From assembly GCA_030770545.1 (NCBI GenBank), contig CM061098.1, positions 16,892,001 to 16,956,000 of the forward strand: a stretch of 64,000 nucleotides of DNA. The letters run 5' to 3'. Numbering within the stretch: position 1 is the first letter of the stretch; the number at the start of each line of letters is the position of its first letter. Under the pieces are notes generated by a model. That model did not search any database, was not told the DNA's origin, and saw nothing but the letters and a program-made list of their open reading frames with translations. This DNA is from Macropodus opercularis (taxonomy: Eukaryota > Chordata > Actinopteri > Anabantiformes > Osphronemidae). A program made the translations under genes and the position numbers. Of this stretch, positions 46,246 through 55,300 are shown piece by piece.

Positions 46246-46620
46246 AGGGCGGCACGGTGGTGTGGTGGTTAGCGCTCGCCTCACAGCAAGAAGGTCCCGG
46301 GTTCGATTCCCGGAGGCGACCGGGGGCCTTTCTGTGTGGAGTTTGCATGTTCTCCCCGTGTCTGCGTGGGTTTTCTCCAGGGTCTCCGGTTTCCTCCCAC
46401 AGTCCAAAGACATGCAGTTAGGTCAATTGGTTGGATGCGTAAATTGCCCATAGGTGTGAGTGTGTGTATGACTGTGATTGTGTGTCTGTATATATGTGGC
46501 CCTGCGATGGACTGGCGATCTGTCCAAGGTGTACCCTGCCTCTCGCCCAAAGCCAGCTGGGATAGGCTCCAGCACGCCCGCGACCCCTTCGGGGAAAAAG
46601 CGGAAGAAGATGGATGGATG
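46246..46620 (+). mobile_element. tRNA-derived SINE-like retroposon with target duplication
   Basis: A 375-bp element flanked by a perfect 11-bp target-site duplication, GATACCTGAAC (46235-46245 and 46621-46631). The head is tRNA-like, with an A-box-like TGGTGTGGTGGTTAGC at about 46257-46272 and a consensus B box GGTTCGATTCC at 46300-46310 in a paired T-arm (CCGGG/CCCGG). These would form an internal RNA polymerase III promoter. The body carries landmarks common in fish repeats (GTTTTCTCCAGGGTC, CCTCCCACAGTCCAAAGACA, GCGATGGACTGGCGA, GGATAGGCTCCAGC) and ends in an (ATGG)n tail, as expected for LINE-mobilised SINEs. No protein is encoded. Low decay suggests a young insertion. I do not assign a family name. 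Confidence 0.85.
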
Positions 46621-46631
46621 GATACCTGAAC

Positions 46632-47327
46632 TGAATACTGACAAGCTTGTTGCTTGAATTTCTACATCATATTTCTGATCAGTCTATAAATTGTTTAGTA
46701 ATTAACCACACATACACTTCCTCCGAATATTTTCAAAATAAACGCATAGAATGATTAAAACCTCAAACAGACCAACTGAAAAAAGAAAATTCTGCCTCTT
46801 ATTGTTGTCATTGTGATGGTTAGTGACAGTTGTTGCTCAACTCGTACTTCCGCCCGCTCCTTTCAAGATAAAAGTATGACATTACAATTTTAAGACTTAA
46901 ATTTAATAAAGAGAAATCTGTCTAAAATTGTTGTTATTGTTAGTGACCTGCTTCTACAATTTGTCCTTTCAAAATGAATTACTACAGCATCAATAGCAAC
47001 ATTTCTGCTTCTGACTGATCATCTATGACTACATAGCAAAACTATTTGACAGTTTAGTAAATTATTTGTGTTTCCGCCTAACGCCTTCAAAATAAAAGCA
47101 TGAAAATATGCTTTTATGTTTAAATTGACCTGAATGTTCAATGTTTATTAAGCAAAGTGTGAGAAAGTCATGTAGGCTTTATGTAGTGCAGGCTGTCTAT
47201 TTTATCATGTCTTGACAGAAAAATACAGACTGTCAAAGTAAGTCTGTATTTGCTAATACAATGCCACTGGCAATCTTTGAATGGCGATGTTTTGAATGTT
47301 AAGCGTTTTTATTAATATGAAGTCACG
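46632..47327. other. Unrecognised AT-rich DNA
   Basis: Nothing recognised. Three phrases of the form CTTTCAAAATAAA/GAATT near 46205, 46970 and 47085 suggest an old tandem or duplicated unit with a spacing of hundreds of bases, but the resemblance is weak. Confidence 0.4.
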
Positions 47328-47331
47328 TTAA

Positions 47332-47385
47332 CCCTTGTTGGGCCTTCGAGGGGTCAAAACAACCCCACTGTGAAATAGGGTCCAG
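47332..47385. mobile_element. Orphan terminus of a related TTAA element
   Basis: After TTAA (47328-47331) comes CCCTTGTTGGGCCTTCGAGG then GGTCAAAACAACCCCACTG. The first 25 bases match the termini of the palindromic MITEs, but the interior differs (an AACCCCACTGTGAAATAGGG stretch replaces their arm). No matching right end is found within 600 bp. Either it belongs to a sister family or the element has been broken by later insertions. Confidence 0.55.
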
Positions 47386-47463
47386 CAATCTATTTCAACT
47401 TTCTTCAAATTGAATTTCAACTGCTTCAGCTTCTGCAAACATCCAGTTCTGTTAAAACATCTC

Positions 47464-47798
47464 ATATTCCTCTTTAGCTACGTTCAGTTATGGTTTAAAT
47501 GTTTCAGCAGTTCTTAGGGAATACAGTCAGCAATTACAGGTCGACCCTCCTTTGGCAGCAATAACCTCAACCAAACTTTTCCTGTAGTTGTAGATCAGAC
47601 CTGCTCAACGGTCTGGAGGAATTTTGGACCATTCCTCTTTACTAAACTGTTTTAGTGCAGCAATGTTCTTGGGATGTCTGGTGTGAATCGCTCTCTTGAG
47701 GTCCTGCCACAGCATCTCATCTCATGCAACTTCTATTCTTTTTCAGGTACTTTCAGCTATGTTTTAAATGTTTCAGCAATTTTTGGGGAATTCAGCAT
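47464..47798. repeat. 65-bp direct repeats flanking a Tc1 scrap
   Basis: The blocks at 47464-47532 and 47733-47798 are imperfect direct repeats sharing TTTAAATGTTTCAGCA with similar flanks (AGCTACGTTCAGTTATGG against GGTACTTTCAGCTATG). Between them (47545-47722) is a piece of lineage-A Tc1 transposase. The repeats could be part of a larger repeat unit into which the Tc1 fragment was captured. Confidence 0.6.
47545..47722 (-). pseudogene. Tc1 transposase C-terminal scrap (lineage A)
   Basis: Plus-strand text (CCTCAACCAAACTTTTCCTG, TAGTTGTAGATCAGACCTGC, GGAATTTTGGACCATTCC, GATGTCTGGTGTGAATCGC) is nearly the same as 43612-43770 of the element at 43.5 kb. It is the antisense of the transposase C-terminal part, which on the minus strand covers the segment after the last catalytic residue. 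No inverted repeat accompanies it. Confidence 0.8.
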
Positions 47799-47803
47799 TA
47801 TAT

Positions 47804-48396
47804 TCATTCAATTCAACTTTATATAGCGCCAATTCACAACATCAGTTATCTCAAGGCACTTTACAAGTAAGGTTTATAATCTTACACAACAAATCCCACA
47901 TAGAGCAGCTTTTAATTGTAGCCAATCGATAAATTGTACATTTTAATAGCAACAGTGGAGGAAAAACTCTATAGAGGAAGAAACCTCCAGTAGACCCAGG
48001 ATCAGTGGGAGAACATCTGCCTTGACCGGTTGGAGGGAAGGGATAGAGAAGAGAGAAAAGAACACAACCACAACAAACACAGGCAGGATGGTTGGACCAG
48101 CAACTGAACACTGAGACACACGGCTCTGAGTCTGACGACACCTGGAGATGAGAATAGAGAGAAATACAACTAGGAGAGAAAAACAACATTAGTCGAAATC
48201 GAAAAGTGCTCAGTGAGTGAAGGACGTCCCCCAGCATCTAAGTCTATAGCAGCTTAACTAAGAGATGGTTCCAAGTGACCAGAACCATCTCTAACTATAC
48301 GCTTTGTCAAAAAGAAAGGTTTTAAGCCTAGTTTTAAACTAGAGAGAGCGTCTGCTGCTAGAACCTAAACTGGAAGCTGGTTCCACATAGAGGAGC
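47804..48396 (-). mobile_element. L2/Maui-like LINE, 3' part (left half of a split copy)
   Basis: Minus-strand 3' end of a fish L2-like LINE. The tail ATTCAATTCAACTTTATATA (reverse) is followed by GCGCCAATTCACAAC, CAAGGCACTTTACA, GAGGAAAAACTC and AACCTCCAGTAGACCCAGGA, all standard 3' UTR landmarks. CTTTGTCAAAAAGAAAGGTT encodes the last residues of the reverse transcriptase (LKPFFLTK on the minus strand). It ends at 48396 inside the AGCTGGTTCCACA block, where a Gypsy-type element is inserted. The continuation resumes at 50570. Confidence 0.8.
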
Positions 48397-48458
48397 TGTT
48401 ACGGTTCTGGATGTCGAGCATGAGAGTGAGTTTATTGATACACAAAAAGAAATGACAA
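48397..48458 (-). repeat. 3' LTR stub
   Basis: Sixty-two bases match the inner end of the full LTR: TGTTACGGTTCTGGATGTCG and AGCATGAGAG, then GTTTATTGATACACAAAAAG and AAATGACAA. About 48 bp present in the full LTR are missing between two GAGAG motifs, and everything beyond AAATGACAA (the U3 part) is lost. Confidence 0.75.
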
Positions 48459-49358
48459 ACGCAGTGCGCGGTCCTCCCACCACAGTATTGCCGGAACCCG
48501 AAGGCGGGCCCCTCCCGGGGTCGCCGGAGCCCGGAGGCGGGCCCCTCCTGGAGTTGTCAGAGTCAGGAACAGAAGCCAGGAACCTGTGTGAGCCCTCCAG
48601 GCCGCACAACACCAGGACACCTGAGACGAAACAAGGACAGGAAGTGACTCCTTCCAAAAGGGCCGCTCATGACGAGGACATCCGAAACAAAACAAGAGCA
48701 CAGGACGAGTCCTTCCAAAGACCCGCACAGAACAAGGACATCTGGGACGGCCCCTCCAGCGGGCCGCACAAGGCGAGGACTGGAACCGGTTCGGGAAGCG
48801 TTGAAGGCAAGACTCGCTGTGGTGCTCTGTCTGGGTGGTCGACGTCGTCGGCGGTAGCGGCGGCGTAGGACCCTGGGCGACCGCCGTAGATTGTTGCTGT
48901 GGACGACCGGCATCCGTGGCCGCTGTGCCACGGCGACCTGGGCGGTCGGTGTCTGCGGCTACTATGGCGACCTGCAGGCTCTGCGTGGCGTGGAGCTGGA
49001 GCTGGGGCTGCAGGCTCTGCGTGGCGTGGAGCTGGAGCTGCAGGCTCTGCGTGGCGTGGGGCACGAGCCGCGTGGTCAGGGTGGCGAGGAGCATGGTATG
49101 TGTCTGCGTGGTCTGGAAGGGTGGAAAGTTCTGCCTGGGCGCGGGCCCGAAGGGAGGCCCAGTAGGACATGAACTGGGGAAACGTCCGCCGCGGAAACGA
49201 CTGGGCCATCGGCTCTTCCAGAGTGGCCAGAGGCTCAGGAGAGGTGAGGCGAGAAGCGGCAGGTAGGTCCGGGTGATATGAGTCCGTGGGTTTAGCATGG
49301 CGTGCCAGATAAGGCAGCCCTCAGAGGGTGAGAGACGAGGGGCGAGCTCAGGCATCCT
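48459..49358 (-). pseudogene. Distal gag-like region, frameshifted, with tandem repeats
   Basis: A GC-rich block open in several minus-strand frames at once, the longest being 307 codons (48432-49355). It contains FPQFMSYWASLRARAQAE in one frame. A tandem array near 48970-49065 has three units of about 30 bp, reading RHAEPAAPAP in one frame and HATQSLQ in another. A second set of imperfect repeats at 48600-48770 is built on GGACATC/CCTTCCAAA phrases. The expected downstream pol genes are missing and the block runs straight into the 3' LTR stub. Long frames here reflect base composition and should not be annotated as genes. Confidence 0.5.
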
Positions 49359-49745
49359 TTATGAGCCAAGGATCACGTGGCCGGCGCAGAAAACTGGAGA
49401 GGTGGCTTGGGTCTGTGAGGGGGCGGCAGAACGTTCTGGTATGGGTGAGACAGGCGAGGAGACAGGCTGTGGTCGTGGCAAGGGAGCAGACTGACGACTT
49501 GGGGAGAGAGCAGACTGAGGACGGGGTGTCTCCCTCCTTCTGAGTCTGACCTGCATGGTCAGAAGCTCAGGGAACCTTGTGTGGTTCTTCAAACAGGGGT
49601 AGGTAGTGTAAACCTCCGTAACCCGGTTTAGTGTGGAGATACGGGACGGGGAGTCAGGGATATCCGGGATGGTGTCTAGCAGGTTGAAGAGGGCCTGAAT
49701 TACTTGGTCTAGGTCGGAAGCTAGGCCTGGTTCAGCGGGTTCCAT
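49359..49745 (-). pseudogene. gag-like frame, N-terminal part
   Basis: Starts about 19 bp inside the 5' LTR at an ATG and is open for 128 codons, reading MEPAEPGLASDLDQVIQALF at the N-terminus. An acidic, helical-looking start is followed by an Arg-rich stretch (MQVRLRRRE) and a Pro/Ser-rich tail. This is the general style of fish Gypsy Gag N-termini. It then stops, and the downstream part is out of frame, so no full Gag can be made. No zinc knuckle or capsid motif is seen. The frame remains open upstream through the LTR, but that extension is not thought to be translated. Confidence 0.55.
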
Positions 49746-49763
49746 GTTTGGGTCAGATCGTAC

Positions 49764-50569
49764 TGTTACGGTTCTGGATGTCGAGCATGAGAGAGGAGGG
49801 ATGGAACAGGCTGAACCAGATCTGGATGTGGAAGAGAGTGAGTTTATTGATACACAAAAAGAAATGACAATCGTGATGGGGATATGATGCGGGGGAGCGG
49901 AATCCGGTCTCAGGGTCTGGTGACGGTTCCTGGCTGTGGCTGGAGAGCAGAGGAAAAAGAAAACAAAGAGACAGCAGAATCCACAAACAACGATAACAAA
50001 AGAAAACGAGCCGAACCGGCTGATAGTTCTGCACAGTCTCTCTGTGAGCGAACGACGCACCACAGGCGCACGTCGTGGCTCTAATAAGCAGTGCTCAGGC
50101 ACACAGTCCTCCTTCAGGCGGGAGAGGCGTGATCCACTAAAACACAGAGCAGAAAGGAGTTCAGGAGCAAGCGTTGCTGACCAAGCAGAGGAAGACCATA
50201 ATCCAGCGAGTGTCCAGGCAGAGACAGAAAGGCTGACAAACGAAGCGAAAACTCACTGGTCGTGGCGAGGTCCGAGGTCCGAGGTCCGAGGTCCGAGGTC
50301 CGAGGTCCGAGGTCCGAGGTCCGAGGTCCGAGGTCCGAGGTCCGAGGTCCGAGGTCGGCTGAGTCGCGTTGTAACATTTGACGATCTGACAAAGGACTGA
50401 GCTGTGGGGAGAACTTAAGTAAGGGAGATGATGAGCCAGGTGAAAATAATCAGAGCAGGTGAGGATAATCAGGCAGGTGCGTGGTGATGACAGGGGTGTG
50501 GTGAGTGACTCCGCTGGGTGGAGATTCCACCCAGTAAGGGACCGATCGGCCAGGCTGCCGATCGTGACA
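49764..50569 (-). repeat. 5' LTR of the Gypsy-type element (806 bp)
   Basis: Starts TGTCACGATCGGCAGCCTGG on the minus strand and ends CCAGAACCGTAACA. It holds a polyadenylation signal (AATAAA on the minus strand, 49843-49848) and an internal array of 7-bp repeats. The sequence just inside (GTACGATCTGACCC) does not begin with the usual TGG of a primer-binding site. Confidence 0.75.
50267..50356. repeat. (GAGGTCC)~13 heptanucleotide array inside the LTR
   Basis: Twelve perfect copies of GAGGTCC plus a partial copy, lying within the 5' LTR. The unit length is not a multiple of three, and the array sits in non-coding LTR. It is a minisatellite-like expansion and probably arose after or during element replication. 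No second intact LTR is available for comparison because the 3' LTR is truncated. Confidence 0.97.
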
Positions 50570-51204
50570 GGAGCTTGGAGCTAAAGGCTCTGCCTCCCAT
50601 TCTACATGTAGAAACTCTAGGAATCACAAGTAGACCAGCTCTGAGAAGCAAAGTTCTGTTGGGAGCATAAGGAGCCATGAGGTCTTTAAGATAAGATGCT
50701 TTGTTATGAAGAGCTTTGTAAGGAGAAGAATTTTGAATTCTATCCTGGTTTTGACAGGACAGAGAAGCTAATGTTGGAGAAATGTGATCTCTCTTCCTAA
50801 GTCCAGTCAGACTCTGGCTGCAGCATTTTGAATTAATTGGAGGATTTTCAAAGACTTATTGGGACAAACTATGAGTAGTGAGTTACAGTAGTCAAGCCTA
50901 GAGGTAACAAATGCATGGATTAATTTTTCAGCATCACTCTGTGAGAGGATGCTTCTAATTTTAGCAATATTCCTCAGGTGGAAGTAGGCAGTTCTAGAGA
51001 TTTCTTTAATATATGGTGTAAAGGACAGATCTTGGTCAAAAATGACAACAAGGTTCCTACAGTAGAACTTGAAGCTAACGTTATGTCATCCAGTGTAACC
51101 ATCTGATTCAATAATGAGTCTCTGTGTTTTTTAGCACCAATTATAATAAACTCAGTTTTATCTGAATTCAGTTGTAGAAAGTTATGGGACATGTGGTTTC
51201 TTGG
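50570..51204 (-). mobile_element. L2/Maui-like LINE, reverse-transcriptase part (right half)
   Basis: Continues the LINE split at 48396. Minus-strand motifs in order from the C-terminal side are PRVSTCRMGGRAFS (50583-50625), then the NAAARV-type block with RKRDHIS (about 50770-50830) and the segment around SHNFLQLNSDKTEFIIIG (51115-51195). These are characteristic of the C-terminal third of fish L2/Maui reverse transcriptases. Indels and stops break the frame. The catalytic FADD region and the endonuclease are absent because a Tc1-derived sequence begins at about 51205. Confidence 0.8.
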
Positions 51205-51515
51205 CCCCACAGAGCCCTGGTCTCAGCATCATGTGAGTCTGGGATCATGTAGAGACAGAAGGACGTAGAAACCCTGCATCCACAGAAGATCTGTGGTTAG
51301 TTCTCTAGATGTTGGAACAACCTACAGCCCAGTTGCTTCAAACACTGTGAACCTGGAAGAACTGCTGCTGTTTGAAGGCAAAGGGTGGACACAGCAAATA
51401 TTGATGGGATTTAGATTTATCTGTTGTACATTCACTGCATTTTGTTTCACTTTGTTTCCATTTTTTAAGCATTTTTGTTTCCTGCACACCTGCCTAAAAC
51501 TTTTGCACAGTACTG
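51205..51515 (+). mobile_element. Tc1/mariner 3' end (fish lineage B)
   Basis: The plus strand encodes, with indels, the C-terminus of another Tc1 lineage: a decayed 'ESVWDYxKRQK' block at 51229-51260, 'STEDLWLVL' at 51279-51305, NNL at about 51316, and GKGWTQQILMG-like text near 51385 corresponding to the usual AKGGHTKY end. It closes with the inverted-repeat phrase CACACCTGCCTAAAACTTTT and GCACAGTACTG, abutting TA at 51516-51517. The lineage differs clearly from the copies at 27.6, 43.5 and 47.5 kb. The transposase upstream of this point and the left inverted repeat are absent. Confidence 0.75.
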
Positions 51516-51788
51516 TAGCTGCACAGTAAATGTCTTCTATTAACCTGATGTGCTGATCAGTGCTTTTTCTGCAGTGGATTGCTGTGACCTTCATGGTCAA
51601 AATAAAAAAAGAGTCTGAAACAGGAGTCTCTATTTGTTCTCAGTCTGCTGACTCCATATTTAACACAATCATTACTTTCATCTGTCTGTGGCATCTTTGT
51701 TTCATGTTTGCTGCTTAAGGATTTATCTCAAAAATGCTATCAAAAAGTACACAAAACCTTCTGCCTGACAAGGACACAGTTAAAGTCA
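51516..51788. other. Unrecognised DNA
   Basis: Nothing recognised. Confidence 0.5.
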
Positions 51789-52340
51789 AAGTAAGATAAA
51801 ATAAGATGAAATGACATAAGATAAAATAAGATAATTCTTTATGGATCCCACAGTGGGGAAATTCAATTGTTACCACCGCTACAAACAAGTAATTTGCGAA
51901 AGAATGAAGGTGGAGCGTGTGCAAAGAAAATTATACATTATACAGATTTACAATTTTCATGAATACAAAATGCTGTAAATAAATGTCCAGAGACTGTAGA
52001 CTGTACATCAGCACGGTGGCTGTTAGACAGGTTGGTTGTTGTCTGCTGTCTGATGCAGTGGGTCCATGATGGACGTGAGCTTGGCCAACATCCTCCTCCA
52101 CAGAGTCCAGTGGAGCCAGGACAGAACTGGCTCCTGACCAGCTGGGTGAGTCTCTTTGTGTCCGTGCTGCCTGCTCCCCACAGACCACAGCGTAGTGAGA
52201 GCAGAGGCCACAGAGCCACAGAGTGTCCTTAACAGTCTGCTCAGAAGGTGGAGCCACGTTGGCCCTTCTAGTGCAGGATGTCACTGTTAAGTCCAGTCCA
52301 GTCTACGGTTAAGGTGAACACCCTGGTACCCAAGTATTAT
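51789..52340 (-). mobile_element. Rex/CR1-type LINE, 3' end, copy 1
   Basis: The plus strand begins with AAGATAAAATAAGAT-type tail repeats and ATTCTTTATGGATCCCACAG, the standard reversed 3' end of these LINEs. It continues to text whose minus-strand translation contains MLAKLTSIMD, WLHWTLWRRM, SGASSVLA and, further on, LCGLCSHYAVVCGEQ. These correspond to the 'CWGAGS...RASSVLG...LDSVEE...ML.KLTSIMDN' region of the C-terminal reverse transcriptase. The frame is broken. A CTCC/CACAG join inside it is shared with copy 2 and marks a subfamily deletion. Confidence 0.75.
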
Positions 52341-55300
52341 TCACAATGAAGCTAAAGTGGGCTGTTATATAGAACACATTGAATAACACATAACAGCTCC
52401 AACCAATGAGGACAGAACTAATTAAAACAGATGAAAATTGTGACTGAACTGCTGGAAGATCTTTCCTATTCCACTGTCTTTGTTACAGCGTATTGAAGAG
52501 CTGGATATTACCAGCCAGGCCCCAGTAGAGGCTACTGCACAGTAATGTCTGTGTGCCATTACAGGCAGTAGTGAGACCTCCATTACTTTATATGAACAGA
52601 CAGTTTTGGTGCCTCCCTCGTCTCTTTTGCGCTTATCTCTTTCCCCGCATTCATCCTTCCATCCCTCTGAAGGCCTTTCACAGCACCCACTACACCTCTC
52701 TACACACCTCTCTTCTTTCCTGCTCAGTATCTTCCTCTTTTTATGCTGCTTAATGCTGGACATGGAAGTGGGATTCACATCCACCTCATTTTAGAGACAC
52801 ACACACAGACTTTCCCTTGAGCCCACGCGCACTCAGAGCACGACAGCCTTTCAAGTCTTCTTTTAAGTCACCAGAGCACATTAATATGAATACATGTCTC
52901 ATTATTCCACGTTCAAAGTGCAGATTCCGAGTCGTCTGCCTGCCACTCAAAGGCAGAACATGATAAACTGGTGTTTTACAGAGAACAAAAACAATTATCT
53001 GATGCATATGCACATGTGGAAGAAGGAAAATGGGTAATAATCAAATTTAATATGCAAAGGGGATGAAGTTGGTTATATTTTCTATACTTTTCTATACGCT
53101 GAACAAGTGACTTTTGACTGTTGTGACTACAGTTCACTTGGTTATCAAGCATTTTATTGTACCAGTTGGAGCGTTGAGTGAGACTCGTAGAGTTATATCA
53201 CCCCACTGGTTGTCTGTGTTGTTTTCATAAACATCTATTTTAATGTAACGTTTCAGATTCAAAGCAGCAGTTTGCTAGAGAGTTTTCCACCGGTATCACT
53301 ACTAGAACACACTGAATTCACACAGGACATCAGAATTTCCCATGAACTCAAACTGCAGACTCTTTTACTTTGAAGAGCTTGATTTTTTTTGTGGCCTACT
53401 TCTCATAGCGTTTTTATCACATTTTAATCGGAGTATGTGATATAATGCTCACTTCACCATAGCCAGTTGAGTTTGTAGGCAGAAGTAGACAAGTGGCGAT
53501 TAATGCAGCAGGCCCTCACTTTTAAACCCACGCATGAGCGTTTAACGTATGGAAAGGATCATGCCAGGGCACATAAAGGCCACCGCGTGTCAGGCGAATG
53601 TCAACTAAAACAGTCTGTGCTCCATGCGGTCGTTGAAGTAAATGCCAGGAACAGAACGTCATCTAAAAACATGTCCTTAAAAGAAAGACGTTTTTGTTGT
53701 GCACCTGAGTTAGAAAACTTTGCTGACAGTGTGGCCATTTTCACAAAAAGAGTCAGAGATGATCCGTCCGGCCGTCCATCAATCAAAGGTTTCATCCTTG
53801 TGAATGTCGCAGGGATGCTGGGGTCTCTCTCATTAAACAGGTAGAATCAAAATGGCTTCGCACATTAATAAAGACTGCCCTGACGAAGGAGATTCCATTC
53901 AGTTCGTCATTCCATGTCCACCAGGAGCTTTACACTGTAATCCCTGCACACCTGTGGCTCACTATCTCATGCCTGCTTCACCAGTTGTGCCACATTAATA
54001 ATTAGTGTAGGAAAACATTCACATATTCGCACAGTGGATAGCTGGTAAATTGTCCAAGCTGCCTGATTAATCCCTCTGCTTATTGACTTGCCCTTGTGAG
54101 AGCAAACACACAGATTTTTTAAACCGCTTGACTGGTTTTCCCCATTAATTATTCAATACATGCAAAATAATGAGTGGTGCTTATTTTGTTGTGTTGTCAG
54201 CTTCAGTTGTCAGGCTGGTATTGCGAACTTATTTGTATTTTCATCTTTACATGTATTCATCAATGGTCACGTTACTGATTTGTCTAGTTCATCGACAGTT
54301 TCTGAAGCATCAGGCAGCTGCATTTATGACACAAAGGATCCGCACATGTAGTCCGTGAATGGTCAACTACTAGGACAATGCTGTATGTCTGTGGCATAAA
54401 GGATGCAGGGCTTGGTCTAGTTTTAGACCTTGGATGGGTTTAGGTACTGTATGAGGGACATGGGCTCAGTTTCTTGTCGCACATTTCCAGGCCATGTCAA
54501 TAGATGGGAAAGACATTGGGATACGTTCACATAATGCTTGTGATATGTACAGTAGCAAATGACAAAGCTCAGTGAAAATACTAAATCACTTGTAAGAACC
54601 TGAACCATAATTAACTGCTCATCACTGTCTTGCCATCTGTAACAATAGAATGGATGTCTATAATGTCCATCTCTATTAGGGGAGTGGATTCCATTGTTCG
54701 CGCCCCTCCGTCCAGTTTAGTCCTTCACATTTCTTGAACTACATTCAAACAATTTCATACCTAATAAGTAGCCTGAGTGCTGCCATCTTCTTTATTCTCT
54801 CACGTCAACCCATTTTTTCCCAGCTGGCAGCTCTTCTACCTTGTTCTCACTTCTTTAACCTGCGCTGCTTGTTTAATGTTCCCTTAATAAAATAGTTTGA
54901 CAAAGGTGGCGCTTTGAAGAAAAAGCGAAAGGACTGGGTCTTTGGTTGGAAGAGCTCAGTATCATTAATTATAAGTTGGACCATTGGTTTCAATTTGTCT
55001 TCGTGGTCTTGGAGTAATGAGCCTTTTTTATGTGGCTCAGTTGACTGGACAACATGCACAGATGCGCACACCTACGCATGCTCAGTCACATTATAATAAC
55101 TAATTAACTAATACATCTTTGGAGAGGTTATTGAACATGGATACCTTTTTCAAAGATTTACCAATAGAGCTCCAGTAAGTCGAGGCTAAAACTCATTGAA
55201 TCTATCGTTTGAAGGTGATTTCATGAAGTCAGACCTGTGTGAAAGCTTGATGACCTTTATCTCTGCCTCTATTTCATTCCTGTCCAGCTCAAGATTTAAA

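Larger units (their letters stand above)
48397..50569 (-). mobile_element. Gag-only Gypsy-type LTR element, nested in a LINE
   Basis: A 2173-bp insertion flanked by a 5-bp target duplication GGAGC (48392-48396 and 50570-50574). On the plus strand it starts TG and ends CA, as LTR elements do. On its own (minus) strand the order is a full 5' LTR (50569-49764), a gag-like region (49745-48459) and a stub of the 3' LTR (48458-48397). No protease, reverse transcriptase, RNase H or integrase is present, so it could only have moved in trans or was gutted after insertion. The GC-rich composition differs sharply from its AT-rich surroundings. Gypsy assignment rests on the 5-bp duplication and the gag style and is provisional. 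Confidence 0.75.

Noticed and set aside
46246..46320. Functional tRNA gene at the SINE head
   Set aside because: The acceptor stem cannot close, and the tRNA-like part continues into a SINE body flanked by a target duplication.
48432..49355. 307-codon minus-strand frame, the longest in the window
   Set aside because: It lies in the GC-rich gag-like part of a broken LTR element, where several frames on both strands are open together. It runs into the LTR stub and shows no single coherent domain.
53503..53844. 113-codon plus-strand frame as a small gene
   Set aside because: No recognised motif, splice context or promoter. Frames of this length occur by chance in 64 kb.
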